Positions 63,734 to 64,000 of a DNA stretch of 64,000 bases are shown here, piece after piece. Numbering within the stretch: position 1 is the stretch's first letter; every line of letters begins with the position of its first letter. The stretch comes from an uncultured Pelagibacteraceae bacterium (lineage in GTDB: Bacteria > Pseudomonadota > Alphaproteobacteria > Pelagibacterales > Pelagibacteraceae). A program made the translations under genes and the position numbers. The stretch spans positions 1 to 64,000 of the forward strand of contig CACDFI010000006.1 in the NCBI GenBank assembly GCA_902551985.1, read 5' to 3'. The notes under the pieces were generated by a model. It worked only from the letters and a program-made list of their open reading frames with translations. It was not told the DNA's origin and did no database searches.

Positions 63734-64000
63734 ATGGCAAGTTTAGATGATCTAAAAAAGAGAATTACGAGTGTTAAATCAACACAGAAAATAACAAAAG
63801 CTATGAAAATGGTAGCAGCTGCAAAACTTAGAAGAGCGCAAGAAAGTGCTGAAAAAGGAAGACCTTATTCAGATAAAATGAATAATATTATTTTAAACTT
63901 ATCAGGTGGAATATCAGATATTGAAAATGCTCCAAAATTACTTTCTGGAACAGGAGAGGATAAAATTCATTTATGTGTTGTTATGACATCAGATAGAGGT
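63734..64000 (+). CDS. atpG: ATP synthase gamma subunit, N-terminal part (cut by window end)
   Basis: An open frame starting 4 bases after atpA and running off the window (89 codons present). The N-terminal coiled-coil signature is plain: [10 protein letters not shown] near 2-11, then [17 protein letters not shown] near 18-34. The next strand [12 protein letters not shown] matches the gamma globular domain. The rest of the rotor shaft is outside the window. Confidence 0.96.
   Translation, partial: MASLDDLKKRITSVKSTQKITKAMKMVAAAKLRRAQESAEKGRPYSDKMNNIILNLSGGISDIENAPKLLSGTGEDKIHLCVVMTSDRG

Overview
The window looks like a stretch of chromosome from a SAR11-clade alphaproteobacterium ('Candidatus Pelagibacter' or a close relative). 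The DNA is strongly AT-rich by eye (not counted). Genes are packed with gaps of a few bases or short overlaps, and no gap exceeds about 190 bases. A DMSP demethylation set (dmdC-dmdB-dmdA), TRAP transport, and alphaproteobacterial gene orders (ffh-rpsP-trmD-rplS, dapF-ftsY, mdh-sucCD-sucAB-lpd) all point the same way. I saw no tRNA, rRNA, IS element, prophage or CRISPR array.

Layout. 1-9.9 kb: end of hemD, an MscS channel, a YggT protein, folD and an exported metallo-beta-lactamase-fold protein on +. A minus-strand block follows with an aldo/keto reductase, an IalB-like protein, argG and an unusual photolyase-like protein. Then come a BI-1 protein, a DUF2794 protein, yciB and hspQ. 10-14.7 kb: cytochrome c maturation operon ccmCDEFGH plus a PagL-like lipid A deacylase. 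14.7-25.6 kb: a 2-hydroxy/2-oxo-acid island with two tandem FMN hydroxyacid oxidases, an aminotransferase, a D-lactate/glycolate-type FAD oxidase, a D-2-hydroxyacid dehydrogenase and a TakPQM-like TRAP transporter. 25.6-29.7 kb (-): a ketopantoate-reductase-like protein, an oxalate-CoA-ligase-like enzyme and a gamma-glutamyltransferase-family protein. 29.7-32.4 kb: an MFS transporter, an alpha/beta hydrolase and an exported unknown.

32.4-37.4 kb: protein targeting and ribosome genes: ftsY and dapF on minus, ffh, rpsP, trmD and rplS on plus. 37.4-46.1 kb: leuCDB, dmdCBA and asd. 46.1-59.6 kb: a near-continuous TCA block, sdhCDAB-mmsA-mdh-sucCD-sucAB-lpdA. 59.6-64 kb: priA, then the start of the ATP synthase operon (atpH, atpA, atpG cut by the window end).

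Biologically the window joins uptake and oxidation of small organic acids and DMSP to a compact TCA cycle, respiratory complex II, c-type cytochrome assembly and ATP synthase. Points most worth a second look: (a) a comparatively GC-rich, foldable leader in front of ffh with a possible pseudoknot, placed just after a good -35 element; (b) complex II membrane subunits lacking the expected heme-b histidines, SdhD having no histidine at all; (c) the same 9-residue charged repeat appended to both S16 and L19; (d) a one-base frameshift in trmD at a run of six A; (e) a TRAP large permease with a soluble tail of about 320 residues; (f) a photolyase-like protein whose FAD domain comes first. All family assignments are from reading the sequence; no database search was run.
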